This document shows, in pieces, positions 9,279-18,747 of a stretch of 64,000 nt of DNA. The DNA comes from Mesorhizobium zhangyense (GTDB taxonomy: Bacteria; Pseudomonadota; Alphaproteobacteria; Rhizobiales; Rhizobiaceae). The notes beneath the pieces were generated by a model that was not told where the DNA came from, made no database searches, and was given only the letters and a program-made list of their open reading frames with translations. Each line of letters starts with the position of its first letter. Position 1 is the stretch's first letter. The DNA lies in contig NZ_JAAKZG010000005.1 in NCBI RefSeq assembly GCF_011045115.1, positions 434,001-498,000 of the forward strand, in the 5' to 3' direction. Position numbers and translations under genes: made by a program.

Positions 9279-10103
9279 ATGAACATCATGACCGAGAAAG
9301 CACTCGAAAGCGCAGTGAGCGATAAAATGAGCGGCACACCCAACGAAATCATCAAGATGCGCGGCAACAAGGTCGGCGTGTTCTACGGCGAGAAGCAGGC
9401 GCTGTTCGATGTCGATCTCGACGTGCGCGAAAACCAGGTGACGGCGCTGATCGGCCCTTCGGGCTGCGGCAAGTCGACCTTCCTGCGCTGCCTCAACCGC
9501 ATGAACGACACGATCGACAGCGCGCGGGTGACCGGCAAGATCACGCTCGACAATGAAGACATCTACGACAAGAACATCGACGTGGTCGAACTGCGCGCCC
9601 GCGTCGGCATGGTCTTCCAGAAGCCGAACCCGTTCCCGAAGTCGATCTACGAGAACGTCGCCTACGGACCGCGCATCCATGGCCTGGCCAAGAAGAAATC
9701 CGACATGGATCATGTCGTCGAGACCAGCCTGAAGAAGGCTGGCCTGTTCAACGAGGTCAAGGACCGTCTGCTCGAACCCGGCACCGGGCTTTCCGGCGGC
9801 CAGCAGCAGCGCCTGTGCATCGCGCGCGCCATCGCGGTTTCGCCGGAAGTGATCCTGATGGACGAGCCGTGCTCGGCGCTCGACCCGATCGCGACCGCAA
9901 GGGTCGAGGAACTGATCGACGAACTGCGCCAGAACTACACGATCGTTATCGTCACCCACTCGATGCAGCAGGCAGCGCGCGTTTCGCAGCGCACGGCGAT
10001 GTTCCATCTCGGCTATCTCGTCGAGGAGGGTGCGACCGACAAGATGTTCACCAACCCCGACGACAAGCGAACCCAGGACTACATCACCGGCCGCTTCGGC
10101 TGA
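9279..10103 (+). CDS. pstB: Phosphate ABC transporter ATPase PstB
   Basis: 274 aa. It has the Walker [10 protein letters not shown], the signature [14 protein letters not shown] and the Walker [14 protein letters not shown] of PstB. The N-terminus has about 25 extra residues before the conserved [17 protein letters not shown] start it at the ATG at 9279, which has AAAGGGA 7 nt upstream; an upstream in-frame extension would run back into pstA with no ribosome site. It energises phosphate import on the cytoplasmic face of PstCA. Confidence 0.96.
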   Translation: MNIMTEKALESAVSDKMSGTPNEIIKMRGNKVGVFYGEKQALFDVDLDVRENQVTALIGPSGCGKSTFLRCLNRMNDTIDSARVTGKITLDNEDIYDKNIDVVELRARVGMVFQKPNPFPKSIYENVAYGPRIHGLAKKKSDMDHVVETSLKKAGLFNEVKDRLLEPGTGLSGGQQQRLCIARAIAVSPEVILMDEPCSALDPIATARVEELIDELRQNYTIVIVTHSMQQAARVSQRTAMFHLGYLVEEGATDKMFTNPDDKRTQDYITGRFG

Positions 10104-10136
10104 CGCGAACACGACGCGGATTGCAAGGACAGCATC

Positions 10137-10844
10137 ATGGGCGAACATACCGTCACCTCTTTCGATGAAGATCTGGGACATATCGACCGTCTCATCCGGG
10201 ACATGGGCGACCTGGCCGGTGCGATGGTCAGTGCCTCGATCCAGGCGCTGGTCCAGTCGGACAATGCGCTCGGCCAGCGCGTCGTTTCTGACGACGCCAT
10301 CATGGATGCGCGCCAGCGCGAGCTGGACGAGCGCGCGATCACGCTGATCGCCAAGCGCCAGCCGATGGCGCAGGACCTGCGCGCGGTTGTCGGCGCCATC
10401 CGCATGGCCGGTGATCTGGAGCGGATCGGCGATCTCGCCAAGAATATCGCCAAGCGCGTCAGCGCAGTCGGGCAGAGCGCCACGCCGCGCGACCTTGCCC
10501 ACTCTATCGAGGCGATGTCGGGCATGGTGCTGGATCAGGTTCGGGAGGTGGTCGACCACTATGTGTCGCGCCGGCCTGAAGAGTTGCAGGCGCTGCGTGC
10601 CGCCGACGAGAAGATCGATGTCAAATACACCGCCGTGTTCCGCGAGCTCCTGACCTACATGATGGAAGACCCGCGCAACATTACCGCTTGCACGCACCTT
10701 CTGTTCTGCGCCAAGAATCTGGAGCGCATCGGCGACCATGTCACCAACATTGCCGAAAACGCCTATTATGTGATGACCGGAAAGCAGCTTCCGCTCAATC
10801 GGCCGAAGCAGGACGAGACGTCGATGACCGCACCGGCCGCCTGA
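10137..10844 (+). CDS. phoU: Phosphate signalling regulator PhoU
   Basis: 235 aa, all-helical, with two PhoU repeats. Each repeat carries metal-binding acidic clusters such as RMAGDLERIGDLAKNIAKR (repeat 1) and LFCAKNLERIGDHVTNIAE (repeat 2), the signature E/DxxRIGD motifs. It links transporter state to the sensor kinase and restrains PhoB signalling. It sits 33 bp after pstB in the usual pstSCAB-phoU-phoB order. Confidence 0.95.
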   Translation: MGEHTVTSFDEDLGHIDRLIRDMGDLAGAMVSASIQALVQSDNALGQRVVSDDAIMDARQRELDERAITLIAKRQPMAQDLRAVVGAIRMAGDLERIGDLAKNIAKRVSAVGQSATPRDLAHSIEAMSGMVLDQVREVVDHYVSRRPEELQALRAADEKIDVKYTAVFRELLTYMMEDPRNITACTHLLFCAKNLERIGDHVTNIAENAYYVMTGKQLPLNRPKQDETSMTAPAA

Positions 10845-10966
10845 GGCGTGTCGATTGCGGAGATTTAAAAGGGTAAGCTTGTTCCGCCGGCGGGAAGAAG
10901 ACGCGCCGGAACCATGCGAAAGGCGAGGGGGCTCGAACCGGATCGCGTTAACAGGACGGCAAATTT

Positions 10967-11656
10967 ATGATCGCACCCAAAGTTATGGTGGTGGAAGACG
11001 AAGAGCCGCTGGGCGTGCTGCTTCGCTATAATCTTGAATCGGAAGGCTATCAGGTCGAGATCGTGCCGCGCGGCGACGAGGCCGAAATCAGGCTTCAGGA
11101 AAACGTGCCCGATCTTCTGGTGCTCGACTGGATGCTGCCGGCCGTTTCCGGCATCGAGCTTTGCCGCCGGCTGAGAATGCGTCCCGAAACCGAGCGCCTG
11201 CCGATCATCATGCTGACGGCGCGTGGCGAGGAAAGCGACCGCGTGCGCGGCCTTTCCACCGGCGCCGACGACTATCTGGTCAAGCCGTTCTCGACGCCGG
11301 AATTCATGGCGCGGGTGCGCGCACTGCTGCGCCGCGCCAAGCCGGAAGTGCTTTCCAGCGTGCTCAAGGTCGGCGATATCGTGCTCGACCGCGAGGCGCA
11401 CCGCGTCTATCGCAAGAAGAGCGAGATCAAGCTCGGGCCGACGGAATTCCGCCTGCTCGAATTCATGATGCGCCATCCCGGCCGCGTCTTCTCGCGCAGC
11501 CAGCTTCTCGACAATGTCTGGGGCGAGACGATCTATATCGACGAGCGCACCGTGGACGTGCATGTCGGCCGCCTGCGCAAGGCCGTCAACACGGGCCGCA
11601 TGCCCGATGTCATCCGCACCATTCGCGGCTCAGGCTACGCCATCCGCGAGGACTGA
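10967..11656 (+). CDS. phoB: Phosphate regulon response regulator PhoB
   Basis: 229 aa. An N-terminal receiver domain has the acidic pocket ED(E) at 10-12, phosphoacceptor Asp54 in LVLDWMLPAVSG, and the conserved Thr/Lys (MLTAR, DYLVKPF). The C-terminal winged-helix domain (about 130-229) includes LGPTEFRLLEFMMRHPGRVF and a GSGYAIRED end, typical of OmpR/PhoB proteins. It binds Pho boxes such as the one at 5290. There is a 122-bp gap after phoU. No PhoR-type kinase gene is found next to it. It ends 3 bp before the stop codon of the convergent ROK gene. Confidence 0.94.
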   Translation: MIAPKVMVVEDEEPLGVLLRYNLESEGYQVEIVPRGDEAEIRLQENVPDLLVLDWMLPAVSGIELCRRLRMRPETERLPIIMLTARGEESDRVRGLSTGADDYLVKPFSTPEFMARVRALLRRAKPEVLSSVLKVGDIVLDREAHRVYRKKSEIKLGPTEFRLLEFMMRHPGRVFSRSQLLDNVWGETIYIDERTVDVHVGRLRKAVNTGRMPDVIRTIRGSGYAIRED

Positions 11657-11659
11657 TTT

Positions 11660-12901
11660 TCAGGCTACGTTCCTGCCTGCTGCCGCCGGGCTTGCGCCCG
11701 GCGCAAAAATCTCCTGGTCGACGAAGGTCAGCGCCTGCATGGTGCAACCTTCCCGAATGAGCGGAAGCTCGTTCGGCTCGATGTCGAAAGAAATCGCCTT
11801 GTTGTGCTGGCCGCCGGCGGTCTTGTCGATCGCTTCGCGCAGCGCCGGCTCGATCAGGTCGAATGCGGTCGCGCCGATGCCGACGACGGCGACCGGAGCG
11901 GGATCGATCAGCGCGAACAGGCTGCCAAGGCCGAAGCCGATCGCTTCGCCGGCTTTGCGGAATGCTTCACGCTCTGGGCCAGGCCCGGCGCGCGCAACAT
12001 CGGCCAGCATGCGCATATCGCCATCGCTGATATCGGCAAGCGGCGCTTCATCTTCGCTTGCCTGCTTCGCCTTGCGCCATATCGCGTAGTTGCCGGCATA
12101 GGCTTCGACGCAGCCGCGACGGCCGCAGCGGCAGAGCGCTCCGTCGGGCCGGTGGATCATATGGCCGAACTCGCCGCCGGAGGACTGCGTACCGGTGAAG
12201 AGTTCACCCTTCAGCACCATGCCCATGCCGATGCCGTGGGAAAGCAGCACGGCGATGAAGTCGTTGTGGTAGCGCTCGGGCTTGCGCCATCTCAGCGCCA
12301 CCGCAATCATGTTGCAGTCGTTCTCGACGGTCACGGGAATGCCGGTCGCTTCCTCGATGATGTCGGCGAACGCAATGTGGGTATGCGCCGTGATCGGCGT
12401 CCACAGCATGGCTCGGGACGTGGAATCGGTGATGCCCTGCACGGCCATGCCGATGCGCATCACGCGCCGGCCGGCCGATTTGCGCAACGCGATCTGCCGG
12501 CACACCATGGCCACGCATTCGCCGATCAAGCCGTCGCGCGACATGGTCAGCGTTTCGAGCTTGCGCTCTTCCTCGGACACGACCTTGCCGGAATAGTCGA
12601 CGATCGCGACCGAAAGGAAGTTCAGGGAAAGGACGACGGTGACGATTTCGGCGGCATCGGGGTTCAGTTCCAGCGCCACCTGTGGCCGCCCGCGCTTTTG
12701 TGACGACGCCTCGGGCCCCTTGGCTTCCAGCAGAATCCCCTCGGCGATAAGGTCCGACGAGATTGCGGAGATGGTCGAGTGGCTGAGCCCGGTCGAACCG
12801 GCGATCTCGGTACGCGACGGCTGTTGCGCCTGGCGCACGGCGGCAATGACCATGGCGCGGTTGCGCTTGCGCAGATCGTCGTGACGGATCGCGACCGACA
12901 T
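11660..12901 (-). CDS. ROK-family transcriptional regulator (NagC/XylR type), probable xylose operon regulator
   Basis: 413 aa. The N-terminal helix-turn-helix (about 27-55) includes RTEIAGSTGLSHSTISAISS. The ROK domain follows, with the cysteine zinc motif CRCGRRGCVEAY and the sugar-kinase-like core (AVVGIGATAFD). Such proteins repress sugar genes and release DNA on binding the sugar. It is divergent from xylF, with a 286-bp gap that holds a long palindrome over the xylF promoter. That context makes it the likely regulator of the xylose transporter. Upstream of its ATG (12902-12920) I see GGGAGGAATACGAAAAC, a good ribosome site. Confidence 0.88.
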   Translation of the reverse strand: MSVAIRHDDLRKRNRAMVIAAVRQAQQPSRTEIAGSTGLSHSTISAISSDLIAEGILLEAKGPEASSQKRGRPQVALELNPDAAEIVTVVLSLNFLSVAIVDYSGKVVSEEERKLETLTMSRDGLIGECVAMVCRQIALRKSAGRRVMRIGMAVQGITDSTSRAMLWTPITAHTHIAFADIIEEATGIPVTVENDCNMIAVALRWRKPERYHNDFIAVLLSHGIGMGMVLKGELFTGTQSSGGEFGHMIHRPDGALCRCGRRGCVEAYAGNYAIWRKAKQASEDEAPLADISDGDMRMLADVARAGPGPEREAFRKAGEAIGFGLGSLFALIDPAPVAVVGIGATAFDLIEPALREAIDKTAGGQHNKAISFDIEPNELPLIREGCTMQALTFVDQEIFAPGASPAAAGRNVA

Positions 12902-13072
12902 GTTTTCGTATTCCTCCCGGGAGCCTGTTCATTCCGCTGAAGCGGAACGGCCCCTGCCTTGTTGTTGGACCGTGATCCTTCCGAAGGCTGTTCGGACAAG
13001 GGATCCTAGCCTTTGCAACCATCGTGAACCATCCCTTCACAGGGCAGGCCCGTCAACAGCGGCACAAGGATA

Positions 13073-13101
13073 TTGACAGAACTCTGCGCATGCGTCATTC
13101 T
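13073..13101 (+). promoter_or_regulatory. Predicted sigma-70 promoter of xylF
   Basis: A perfect -35 box TTGACA at 13073-13078 is followed, after a 17-bp spacer, by CATTCT at 13096-13101, a weak -10. The downstream palindrome overlaps the -10, the expected position for a repressor site. It would give a leader of about 80 nt before xylF. Confidence 0.6.
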
Positions 13102-13125
13102 TTTTTTCGAGGCTCGAAAAAAAGA
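13099..13125. promoter_or_regulatory. 27-bp perfect palindrome, candidate ROK-regulator operator
   Basis: Two 13-bp arms (TCTTTTTTTCGAG at 13099-13111 and its exact complement at 13113-13125) flank one central G. NagC/XylR-type ROK operators are A/T-rich palindromes with a similar layout. It covers the -10 and likely start site of xylF and lies between the divergent ROK gene and xylF. There is no T-run beyond it in a terminator context and no gene ends here, so an operator is more likely than a terminator. Confidence 0.7.
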
Positions 13126-13187
13126 GCTTCTGGGTAGGCCCGAAGGCCAAAGTATCGTTGCGCTGTCTTGGCGCCAGGGAGGAAATC

Positions 13188-14231
13188 ATGAAGAAGTTTG
13201 CAACCGCCATGCTGGCGGGTGTTGCGCTGTCCATGTCGCTGGGCGCTGTCGCGCATGCGAAGGACAAGATCGTTGGCGTGTCCTGGTCGAATTTCCAGGA
13301 AGAGCGCTGGAAGACCGACGAAGCGGCCATCAAGGCCGCTCTCGAAGCGTCGGGCGACAAATACATCTCCGCTGACGCGCAGTCGTCGGCCGCCAAGCAG
13401 CTCACCGACGTCGAAAGCCTGATCAGCCAGGGCGCCAACGCGCTCATCATCTTGGCGCAGGATTCGAGCGCCATCGGACCGGCCGTCGAAAAGGCCGTTG
13501 CCGAAGGCATTCCGGTCGTCGGCTATGACCGCCTGATCGAAAACAAGGACGCCTTCTACCTGACCTTCGACAACAAGGAAGTCGGGCGCATGCAGGCGAA
13601 GGGCGTGTTCGACGTCAAGCCGGAAGGCAACTACGTGTTCATCAAGGGCTCGGGCTCCGATCCGAACGCGGACTTCCTGTTCGCAGGCGCCATGGAAGTG
13701 CTCAAGGACGCCATCGATAGCGGCAAGATCAAGAATGTCGGCGAGGCCTACACCGATGGCTGGCTGCCCGCCAACGCGCAGAAGAATATGGAGCAGTTCC
13801 TGACCGCCAACGACAACAAGGTCGATGCAGTCGTGGCTGCCAATGACGGCACTGCCGGCGGCGCGATTGCCGCTCTCGACGCGCAGGGCCTGGCAGGCTC
13901 GGTCCCGGTTTCGGGACAGGATGCCGATCATGCAGCGCTCAACCGCATCGCGCTCGGCACCCAGACCGTTTCGGTGTGGAAGGACTCGCGCGAACTCGGC
14001 AAGACCGCAGCCGAGATCGCCTCGCAGCTCGCCGACGGCACCGCGATGGACAAGATCGCGAACGCTGTGAAGTTCGACGGCGGCCCGAACAAGGTCGAGA
14101 TGACCTCAGTGTTCCTGAAGCCGGTTCCGGTGACCAAGGACAATCTGAACGTCGTCATCGACGCCGGCTGGGTTTCCAAGGAAGTCGTCTGTCAGGGCGT
14201 GAAGGCAGGTTCGGTTCCGGCCTGCAACTAA
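13188..14231 (+). CDS. xylF: D-xylose ABC transporter periplasmic binding protein XylF
   Basis: 347 aa. Signal peptide [20 protein letters not shown]...AHA. The mature protein follows XylF closely: [13 protein letters not shown], a YDRLI segment, [40 protein letters not shown] and [14 protein letters not shown]. These include the sugar-stacking Trp and the Asn/Asp contacts known for E. coli XylF. I start at 13188, where GGGAGGAA stands 5 nt upstream; earlier in-frame ATGs lack a site. It is the first gene of xylFHG, controlled by the promoter and palindrome upstream and followed by a terminator-like hairpin. Confidence 0.92.
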   Translation: MKKFATAMLAGVALSMSLGAVAHAKDKIVGVSWSNFQEERWKTDEAAIKAALEASGDKYISADAQSSAAKQLTDVESLISQGANALIILAQDSSAIGPAVEKAVAEGIPVVGYDRLIENKDAFYLTFDNKEVGRMQAKGVFDVKPEGNYVFIKGSGSDPNADFLFAGAMEVLKDAIDSGKIKNVGEAYTDGWLPANAQKNMEQFLTANDNKVDAVVAANDGTAGGAIAALDAQGLAGSVPVSGQDADHAALNRIALGTQTVSVWKDSRELGKTAAEIASQLADGTAMDKIANAVKFDGGPNKVEMTSVFLKPVPVTKDNLNVVIDAGWVSKEVVCQGVKAGSVPACN

Positions 14232-14251
14232 GCCATTCGGCTTGAATAGCG

Positions 14252-14287
14252 ACGCCGCGGTTTGAAGAGAACCGCGGCGTTTTCTTA
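14252..14287 (+). terminator. Terminator or attenuator between xylF and xylH
   Basis: The 11-bp arms ACGCCGCGGTT (14252-14262) and AACCGCGGCGT (14270-14280) flank a 7-nt loop and are followed by TTTTCTT. It lies 20 bp after the xylF stop and 138 bp before xylH. As the operon seems to continue, partial read-through would make much more binding protein than permease. Confidence 0.8.
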
Positions 14288-14424
14288 AGGGCTTTTGCAA
14301 GAAGGCCCAATTTTTGAAACGACGCGTGATCTCGGTCGGGAAATCGTTCCGGTTTTCCAGGTGCATGCGCTAGGATGAAGCCCGGCTATCGGCGAAAGAC
14401 CGCAACGGCCGGCGGGAGGAAGTC

Positions 14425-15744
14425 ATGACGGACGTGACAACGAGCGAATCTGCGGATCGGGCTCGAGCATCCGAACTCGGCGCAGTTGCCCGGTTTCTCA
14501 AGGCCACCGAAATCGATACCCGCATGCTCGGCATGGTCGGCGCGCTTCTGGTTATCTGGATCGGCTTCCATATCCTGTCGAACGGGCTGTTTCTCACGCC
14601 CCGCAATCTGTGGAACCTCTCGGTGCAGTCCTCGTCGGTCGCGGTCATGGCCACCGGCATGGTGCTGGTCATCGTTACGCGCAACATCGACCTCTCCGTC
14701 GGCTCGCTGCTCGGCTTCGTCGCCATGATCATGGGCGTCACCCAGACGGTGTTCCTGCCGCGGGTGATGGGCTTTTCGCTTGGCGACCCCACGATCTGGA
14801 TGATCGCGCTTGCTGCCGGCCTTGTCGTCGGCGTCGTGATCGGCGCCTTCCAGGGCTTTCTCATCGCCTATCTCGGCATTCCGGCCTTCATCGTTACCCT
14901 CGGCGGCCTGCTCGTCTGGCGCGGTGCTGCCTGGTGGGTCACCAGCGGCCAGACGGTCGCACCCATGGACGCGACGTTCCGCCTGATGGGCGGCGGCCCT
15001 GAGGGCGCGATCGGCGCGACGTGGAGCTGGGTCATCGGGCTCGTCGCCTGTGTTGCCGTCATCCTGATGCTGCTTTCGGGCCGCCGCCAGCGCAAGCGCT
15101 TCAAGTTCCCGCTGCGGCCGGTCTGGGCCGAAGTGTTCCTTGGCACCGTTACCTGCGCCGTCATCCTCGGAGCCGTCTGGGTCGCGAATTCCTATCCGTG
15201 GCCGGCAGGCACGGTGAAGAAATATGCTGAGGCCAACAACATAACCATTCCCGAAGGCGGTCTGTTCATCGCCCATGGCATCGCCATTCCGGTGCTGATG
15301 GCGATCGCCGCCGGCATCATCATGACCTTCGTCACGACGCGAACGCGCTTTGGCCGCTACGTCTTCGCCATCGGCGGCAATCCCGAGGCTGCAGAACTCG
15401 CCGGCATCAACACGCGCTGGGTGACCATGAAGATCTTCATGGTCATGGGTTTCCTCGCCGCCATCAGTGCCGCGATTTCCACCGCGCGCCTCAATGCCGC
15501 GACAAATGCCCAGGGCACGCTCGACGAGCTCCTGGTCATCGCGGCAGCCGTCATCGGCGGCACGTCGCTGGCGGGCGGCGTCGGCACGGTCGCCGGCGCC
15601 ATGCTGGGTGCCCTGCTGATGCAGTCGCTGCAATCGGGCATGGTGCTGCTTGGCGTTGACACACCACTGCAGAACATCGTCGTCGGCCTCGTGCTGGTCG
15701 TGGCCGTCTGGCTCGACACGCTCTACCGCCGCCGCGTCCAGTAA
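14425..15744 (+). CDS. xylH: Sugar (xylose) ABC transporter permease XylH
   Basis: 439 aa, strongly hydrophobic, with about ten or more membrane segments and the BPD_transp_2 fold of ribose/xylose permeases. Recognisable segments are [56 protein letters not shown] and [20 protein letters not shown]. The [12 protein letters not shown] loop should contact the ATPase. It follows xylF after a terminator-like hairpin and precedes the ATPase gene by 22 bp. Substrate assignment rests on XylF. Confidence 0.9.
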   Translation: MTDVTTSESADRARASELGAVARFLKATEIDTRMLGMVGALLVIWIGFHILSNGLFLTPRNLWNLSVQSSSVAVMATGMVLVIVTRNIDLSVGSLLGFVAMIMGVTQTVFLPRVMGFSLGDPTIWMIALAAGLVVGVVIGAFQGFLIAYLGIPAFIVTLGGLLVWRGAAWWVTSGQTVAPMDATFRLMGGGPEGAIGATWSWVIGLVACVAVILMLLSGRRQRKRFKFPLRPVWAEVFLGTVTCAVILGAVWVANSYPWPAGTVKKYAEANNITIPEGGLFIAHGIAIPVLMAIAAGIIMTFVTTRTRFGRYVFAIGGNPEAAELAGINTRWVTMKIFMVMGFLAAISAAISTARLNAATNAQGTLDELLVIAAAVIGGTSLAGGVGTVAGAMLGALLMQSLQSGMVLLGVDTPLQNIVVGLVLVVAVWLDTLYRRRVQ

Positions 15745-15766
15745 GAAGAAACCGGGAGGCAATCAT

Positions 15767-16555
15767 ATGGATCAGACCAGCACCCCGCTCGTCGACATGA
15801 AGAACATCTCGATCGCCTTCGGCGGCATCCGCGCCGTCGATGATGCGTCGGTCGATCTCCATGCCGGCGAGGTCGTTGCCCTGCTCGGCCACAACGGCGC
15901 CGGCAAGTCGACGCTCATCAAGATACTGTCGGGCGCCTACAAGCGCGACGGCGGCTCGATCTTCGTCAATGGCGAGGAAGTCTCCATAGGCAACCCGCGC
16001 GATGCCAAGAAATACGGCATCGAGACGATCTACCAGACGTTGGCGCTGGCCGACAATGTCGATGCCGCAGCCAATCTGTTCCTTGGCCGCGAGCTCAGGA
16101 CGGCCTGGGGCACGCTCGACGACGTCGCCATGGAAGCAGAAGCGCGCAATGTGATGGGACGGCTCAATCCGCGCTTCCAGCGCTTCAAGGAGCCGGTGAG
16201 CAAGCTTTCCGGTGGTCAGCGCCAGTCGGTGGCGATCGCGCGCGCCATACTGTTCAACGCCCGCATCCTGATCATGGATGAGCCGACGGCAGCCCTCGGC
16301 CCCCAGGAGACCGCGCAGGTCGGCGAACTGGTCAAGCAGCTCAAGGCCGACGGTATCGGCATCTTCCTGATCAGCCACGACATTCATGACGTGTTCGATC
16401 TCGCCGACCGCGTCTGCGTCATGAAGAACGGGCAGGTCGTCGGCACCGCACGCACCCAGGACGTCACCAAGGACGAGGTTCTGGGCATGATCATCCTCGG
16501 CAAATGCCCTCCCGGTGCAATCCCGGGACCGGGAGCGATGGCCATCGCTGCCTGA
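15767..16555 (+). CDS. xylG: Sugar ABC transporter ATPase with a single nucleotide-binding domain (XylG position)
   Basis: 262 aa. Walker [10 protein letters not shown], signature [14 protein letters not shown] and Walker [14 protein letters not shown] are all present once. E. coli XylG is about 500 aa with two fused ABC domains. This protein has only one, like rhizobial FrcA, so it must act as a homodimer. I start at 15767 ([13 protein letters not shown]), with GGGAGG 8 nt upstream, rather than inside xylH. The Q-loop/D-loop region [21 protein letters not shown] is typical of sugar importers. The symbol is by operon position and could equally be written frcA-like. Confidence 0.85.
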   Translation: MDQTSTPLVDMKNISIAFGGIRAVDDASVDLHAGEVVALLGHNGAGKSTLIKILSGAYKRDGGSIFVNGEEVSIGNPRDAKKYGIETIYQTLALADNVDAAANLFLGRELRTAWGTLDDVAMEAEARNVMGRLNPRFQRFKEPVSKLSGGQRQSVAIARAILFNARILIMDEPTAALGPQETAQVGELVKQLKADGIGIFLISHDIHDVFDLADRVCVMKNGQVVGTARTQDVTKDEVLGMIILGKCPPGAIPGPGAMAIAA

Positions 16556-16639
16556 ACCTGTTGCGCTGAGGCCACGCGCAATCCATCGCATGGGCCTGTG
16601 CATTGCATTACCCTCGGCACCCTTTAATAAGGGTCTGGT

Positions 16640-18304
16640 ATGAGCAATTCGCAGGCCCGGCCCTTGAAGAAATTTCTCTCTGTCGCGGTTTTTCTGGCCG
16701 TCGCGGCTGCGAGCCTGGCGATGGCTGGTTTTGCTTATCATTCGTCCCAGGAAGCCGCGCGTTTCAAGTTCGCCGCGACGGTGGACGATGCCATGAACCG
16801 CATCGAAAGCCGTCTCAACCTCCACCTCTCGCTGTTGCGTTCCACGCAGGCCCTTTTCAAGGTTCGGGGGCGTGAGATCGGGCGAACGGAGTTCAAGGCA
16901 TTCTTCGATGCGCTCGACGTTGAAAACAACTTCAAGGGCCTGAGGGGCATCGGGTTTCTTGGGATTGCCAAGCGTGGCGATGAAGCTCAGCTCGAGCAGG
17001 ACATCCGCAGGATCGGGGGCACCGAAGGGTCGATCTACCCGCCATCGGAGCTGGAATGGCGGACGCCGATAGTGCTCTACGAGCCGTTGAGTGAGGCCAA
17101 CATATCCAGCCTTGGCTACGATATGTTCACGGAAGAAGCGCGGCGCGCTGCCATCGAAATGGCGATGACCAGCGGGGTTCCCCGGGCGACTGCGCGGATC
17201 GTTCTCGGCGAAAATACCGGTTCGGCAGAAAAGGTGCCCGGGTTTCTGGTGTTCGCAAGCGTGGATGAAGATGGATCGGATACCGCCACGGGAGGCGTCA
17301 AGCCGACCGTCTCGGGACTGGTGTATGTCGCGTTTCGCACCGGCGACCTGTTCGAGGCGGCGCTCGGCTCGGCACCGCTATTGCCTGTTCATGCCGAAGT
17401 CTTCGACGGCGACGCCAGCGACGACAATTTGTTCTACCGCTCGCCGACACCGCCGGGCGCTGCCTACAGCGAAGATTTTCGCGTGACGCGCAGCATCGTT
17501 CTGGCCGGCCGGCCATGGACGGTGCGCTTCCGTCCAACGGAAGGGTTTTCCGAGCCGTCGTCGCCTACCATTCCCGTCATGCTTGGCCTGTTCGGGCTCC
17601 TGCTCGCCGGCGCCATCGCTATGGTTGCGCGTTACCAGGAGCGTGCCTACAATGCCGCGGAGCGCCTGCATGAAACGACGGAAAAGAGCCTGCTGGAAAA
17701 GGATCTGATGCTTCAGGAAATGAAGCATCGCATCAAGAACTCGATCACGCGGGTGCTGGCGATGGCGCGGCAGACGGCGGCGCACGCGACCGACGTCAAC
17801 GAGTTCTCCACGTCCTTTGCCGCGAGGCTGCAGGCGATGGCCGCCTCGCAGGACATGCTGACGCGTTCTCGCTGGCAGAAGGCCGATCTCGGCGAACTCC
17901 TGCGCATCGAACTCGGGCAGGTCTTCGGCAAGGATCTACCCGACGACATGCTATCGGGTCCGGTCGTCCTGTTGAACGAGACCACGACGCAGGCGCTCGG
18001 CCTGACATTCCACGAGCTTGCCACCAATGCGCTGAAATATGGCGAGGCTGGCAACACGGTGGGTGCATTGAAAGTGAAATGGCGGGTTCATGAAGAAGGC
18101 GGCGAACGGCGCCTTGGCTTGACCTGGACGGAAAGCGGCAACAAGGCGATCTCGCCGCCGACAAGAACAGGGTTCGGCACCAAGCTCATCGACATGAACA
18201 TCACCAGGGAACTCTACGGCACCATCGAACGCGATTATCGCGCCGACGGTCTTCTGGTCCAGATCGATATCCCGCTGAAAGGTCTTTCAAAGACCAGGGA
18301 GTGA
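16640..18304 (+). CDS. CHASE-domain HWE histidine kinase, membrane-bound
   Basis: 554 aa. A membrane segment at about 12-32 is followed by a periplasmic CHASE domain (about 60-290, with GLRGIGFLGIAKR and IVLYEPL) and a second membrane segment near 312-335. The kinase domain then has phosphoacceptor His363 in MKHRIKNSITRV, helix ARLQAMAASQDML, N box HELATNALKYG and the HWE-type LGLTWTESG motif. HWE kinases often feed PhyR in alphaproteobacteria, and PhyR is encoded 2 kb downstream. CHASE domains sense small extracellular ligands; which one is unknown here. No EcfG promoter is found upstream. Confidence 0.88.
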   Translation: MSNSQARPLKKFLSVAVFLAVAAASLAMAGFAYHSSQEAARFKFAATVDDAMNRIESRLNLHLSLLRSTQALFKVRGREIGRTEFKAFFDALDVENNFKGLRGIGFLGIAKRGDEAQLEQDIRRIGGTEGSIYPPSELEWRTPIVLYEPLSEANISSLGYDMFTEEARRAAIEMAMTSGVPRATARIVLGENTGSAEKVPGFLVFASVDEDGSDTATGGVKPTVSGLVYVAFRTGDLFEAALGSAPLLPVHAEVFDGDASDDNLFYRSPTPPGAAYSEDFRVTRSIVLAGRPWTVRFRPTEGFSEPSSPTIPVMLGLFGLLLAGAIAMVARYQERAYNAAERLHETTEKSLLEKDLMLQEMKHRIKNSITRVLAMARQTAAHATDVNEFSTSFAARLQAMAASQDMLTRSRWQKADLGELLRIELGQVFGKDLPDDMLSGPVVLLNETTTQALGLTFHELATNALKYGEAGNTVGALKVKWRVHEEGGERRLGLTWTESGNKAISPPTRTGFGTKLIDMNITRELYGTIERDYRADGLLVQIDIPLKGLSKTRE

Positions 18305-18338
18305 CATCAGCAGTCACCCCTTCGAGGATCGTGCGATC

Positions 18339-18665
18339 CTACTGCTGGCGAACGGAGTTTTTGTCGGAACGCGCCGGGTTCGAGGCGACGACGACATTCG
18401 GTGCGCCGATTTCGGCGACCAGCTTGCCACTAGGGAGGACATCCCAGGTCAACTCGGCGTCTTCCTCTTCCATGGCGGGATCGACCGGAACGCATGTCGC
18501 GAAAGTGCGCGTATGTTTGCCCTTGGCATCACGCAAGGCCATCGGAAGAACGCTCTGGCATTCCTCGGCGGTTTCGAAAATGGTGACAGGCGCCGGCATT
18601 TCGGTGCATTGCTTGAGATCGCCGGAGCATCCAATTATCAGCAGCAGTGCAGCAATATGTTCCAT
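18339..18665 (-). CDS. Small hypothetical secreted protein or lipoprotein, 108 aa
   Basis: A short hydrophobic N-terminus, MEHIAALLLIIGCSGDLKQC, resembles a lipoprotein signal with a possible lipobox LIIGC, though it lacks the usual positive charges. Four Cys residues (C13, C20, C35, C57) may form disulphides. The rest is acidic with a conserved-looking WDVLPSGKLVAEIG. I do not recognise a family. AAGGA lies 8 nt before the ATG. An EcfG-type promoter lies 23 bp upstream, so it is probably a stress-induced envelope protein. Confidence 0.7.
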   Translation of the reverse strand: MEHIAALLLIIGCSGDLKQCTEMPAPVTIFETAEECQSVLPMALRDAKGKHTRTFATCVPVDPAMEEEDAELTWDVLPSGKLVAEIGAPNVVVASNPARSDKNSVRQQ

Positions 18666-18687
18666 GGCTGGATCCTTTCGCCATGTA

Positions 18688-18713
18688 AACGAGTCATGTG
18701 CCCTTAAAGTTCC
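18688..18713 (-). promoter_or_regulatory. EcfG-type (general stress) promoter for the 108-aa protein
   Basis: On the minus strand GGAAC (18713-18709), 17 bp, then CGTT (18691-18688), continuing TT. This fits the GGAAC-N16/17-CGTT consensus of EcfG. The ATG at 18665 is 23 bp downstream, allowing a short leader with its ribosome site. Confidence 0.7.
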
Positions 18714-18747
18714 AGAGCGGTTTCGTCAGGAACAGGCGCCCGTTGCT

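Noticed and set aside
9129-10739. Open frame of 536 codons on the minus strand over pstB and phoU
   Set aside because: Shadow of clearly recognised pstB and phoU; no domain and a composition typical of reverse-strand translation.
11690-11712. Hairpin CGCCGGGC-TTGC-GCCCGGCG after phoB as a terminator
   Set aside because: It is followed by A residues instead of T on the plus strand and lies within the coding 3' end of the ROK gene.
14386-15762. Open frame of 458 codons opposite xylH
   Set aside because: Very His/Asp/Arg-rich translation, typical of the complement of a membrane protein gene.
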